Shown here piece after piece: positions 63,020-64,000 of a stretch of 64,000 bases of DNA. Both the position numbers and the translations under genes were made by a program. Origin of the DNA: Mycobacterium sp. ITM-2016-00316 (GTDB lineage Bacteria; Actinomycetota; Actinomycetes; Mycobacteriales; Mycobacteriaceae); contig NZ_CP134398.1 in assembly GCF_002968335.2 (NCBI RefSeq), positions 5,332,001 to 5,396,000 of the forward strand, in the 5' to 3' direction. How positions within the stretch are numbered: position 1 is the first letter of the stretch; every line of letters begins with the position of its first letter. The notes beneath the pieces are model-generated. The model saw only the letters and a program-made list of their open reading frames with translations. It searched no databases and was not told the origin of the DNA.

Positions 63020-64000
63020 GTACCACGCCTCCCACCCTGAACCTGGGTGCGATTCTCGCCGACACCGCCAACCGGGTGATCGTGTGCTGCGGCGCCGGCG
63101 GCGTCGGTAAGACAACCACCGCCGCCGCAATGGCGCTGCGCGCAGCCGAAAGTGGCCGCACCGTGGTGGTGCTGACCATCGACCCGGCCAAACGACTGGC
63201 GCAGGCACTGGGCATCGAGAGCCTGGGCAACAACCCGCAGCGGGTGCCGCTGGCCCCCGAGGTGACCGGCGAACTGCACGCCATGATGCTCGACATGCGC
63301 CGCACCTTCGATGAGATGGTGCTGCAGTACTCATCGGATTCCGAACGCGCAGAAGCGATTCTGGAGAACCAGTTCTACCAGACGGTGGCCACCTCACTGG
63401 CGGGCACGCAGGAGTACATGGCGATGGAGAAGCTCGGCCAGCTGCTGGCCGAGGACAAATGGGACCTGATCGTGGTGGACACCCCACCGTCGCGCAACGC
63501 GCTGGACTTCCTGGACGCACCCAAACGGCTCGGCAGCTTCATGGACAGCCGGCTGTGGCGACTGCTGCTGGCCCCCGGCCGCGGGATCGGCAAGCTCGTC
63601 ACCGGCGCCGTCGGACTGGCGATGAAGGCACTGTCAACGGTGCTCGGATCCCAGATGTTGGCTGACGCAGCAGGTTTCGTGCAGGCGCTGGACGCCACCT
63701 TCGACGGGTTCCGGCAGAAGGCGGACAAGACCTACGAGCTGCTCAAGCGCCGCGGCACCCAGTTCGTGGTGGTGTCGGCGGCCGAACCGGATGCGCTGCG
63801 CGAGGCTTCGTTCTTTGTCGACCGGTTGTCGCAGGAGAAGATGCCGCTGGCCGGGCTGATTCTCAACCGCACCCACCCGACGCTGACCAGCCTGGCCGGC
63901 GAGAAGGCCGCCGAGGCCGCCGATCAGCTCGATGCCGAGCAGGGTGCGGGCGGGTTGACCGCTGCGGTGCTGCGGGTGCACGCCGCGCGGGCGGCCACCG
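63016..64000 (+). CDS. ArsA/Get3-family ATPase, second subunit (Rv3680-like), cut by window end
   Basis: 328 codons are visible, from ATG 63016, which overlaps the previous stop (ATGA), to the window edge. The P-loop is '[20 protein letters not shown]', in which the ArsA/MinD signature Lys is replaced by Ala. Switch I is '[14 protein letters not shown]' and switch II is '[16 protein letters not shown]', both close to Get3. It probably forms a heterodimer with the upstream subunit. The C-terminus lies outside the window. Confidence 0.9.
   Translation, partial: MSTTPPTLNLGAILADTANRVIVCCGAGGVGKTTTAAAMALRAAESGRTVVVLTIDPAKRLAQALGIESLGNNPQRVPLAPEVTGELHAMMLDMRRTFDEMVLQYSSDSERAEAILENQFYQTVATSLAGTQEYMAMEKLGQLLAEDKWDLIVVDTPPSRNALDFLDAPKRLGSFMDSRLWRLLLAPGRGIGKLVTGAVGLAMKALSTVLGSQMLADAAGFVQALDATFDGFRQKADKTYELLKRRGTQFVVVSAAEPDALREASFFVDRLSQEKMPLAGLILNRTHPTLTSLAGEKAAEAADQLDAEQGAGGLTAAVLRVHAARAAT

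Overview
The window is high-GC actinobacterial DNA, almost certainly from a fast-growing mycobacterium (Mycolicibacterium-type). From about 29 kb to the right edge, gene content and order largely follow the M. tuberculosis region Rv3634-Rv3680: galE, a large membrane protein, holB, a class III adenylate cyclase, topA, cspA, a DEAH helicase, the Flp/Tad pilus locus, a HAD hydrolase, acs, marP-nudix-tlpA-nth, crp, and two ArsA-type ATPases. Two known mycobacterial small RNAs fall at their expected places in this order: the 6C sRNA (B11) and Ms1/MTS2823. I saw no insertion sequences, prophage genes or CRISPR arrays.

The left 20 kb is an accessory catabolic region for aldaric sugar acids. A leftward operon (about 9.7 to 0.1 kb) carries a dipeptide-type ABC importer, a TauE/SafE permease, an IclR regulator, a glucarate dehydratase gene (gudD) broken by a one-base frameshift, and a 2-hydroxyacid dehydrogenase. 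A second leftward operon (19.5 to 15.7 kb) has an aldehyde dehydrogenase, a 5-dehydro-4-deoxyglucarate dehydratase and an intact glucarate-dehydratase-like enolase. Together they can take glucarate through 5-dehydro-4-deoxyglucarate and 2,5-dioxopentanoate to 2-oxoglutarate. Between them lie a hydroxypyruvate reductase-like gene with a convergent LysR gene, an MpaB-type oxygenase with a divergent TetR gene, a PhoD phosphatase and a Ddn-like flavin/F420 protein.

From 20.1 to 26.6 kb sits a tightly coupled three-gene operon: a Pls/PosA-type single-module NRPS (adenylation, thiolation, six membrane helices, three tandem LbH-like domains), an M1 aminopeptidase and a flippase-like membrane protein. 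By analogy with Streptomyces epsilon-poly-lysine synthetase and its degrading aminopeptidase, this is a candidate system for making, trimming and exporting a poly(amino acid). It is the most novel system in the window.

From 26.6 to 33.8 kb are a TetR/amidohydrolase pair, galE, a membrane protein, a small zinc-ribbon-like protein, a divergent TetR/acyltransferase pair with a clear palindromic operator, and tRNA-Thr(CGT). From 34 to 51.5 kb come replication and topology genes (holB, topA), the cAMP cyclase, the cold-shock gene, an MrfA-like helicase and the Tad pilus genes in a chain of stop/start overlaps. From 51.7 kb on are acetate activation, envelope proteases, DNA repair, and crp with its neighbours. 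Sites resembling the CRP consensus lie at the Ms1 promoter, directly before acs, and in the divergent region at 9.7 kb, which suggests that the CRP and cyclase encoded here act on these genes. A short dispersed repeat with a GCGAAGC mini-hairpin core occurs four times at gene borders.
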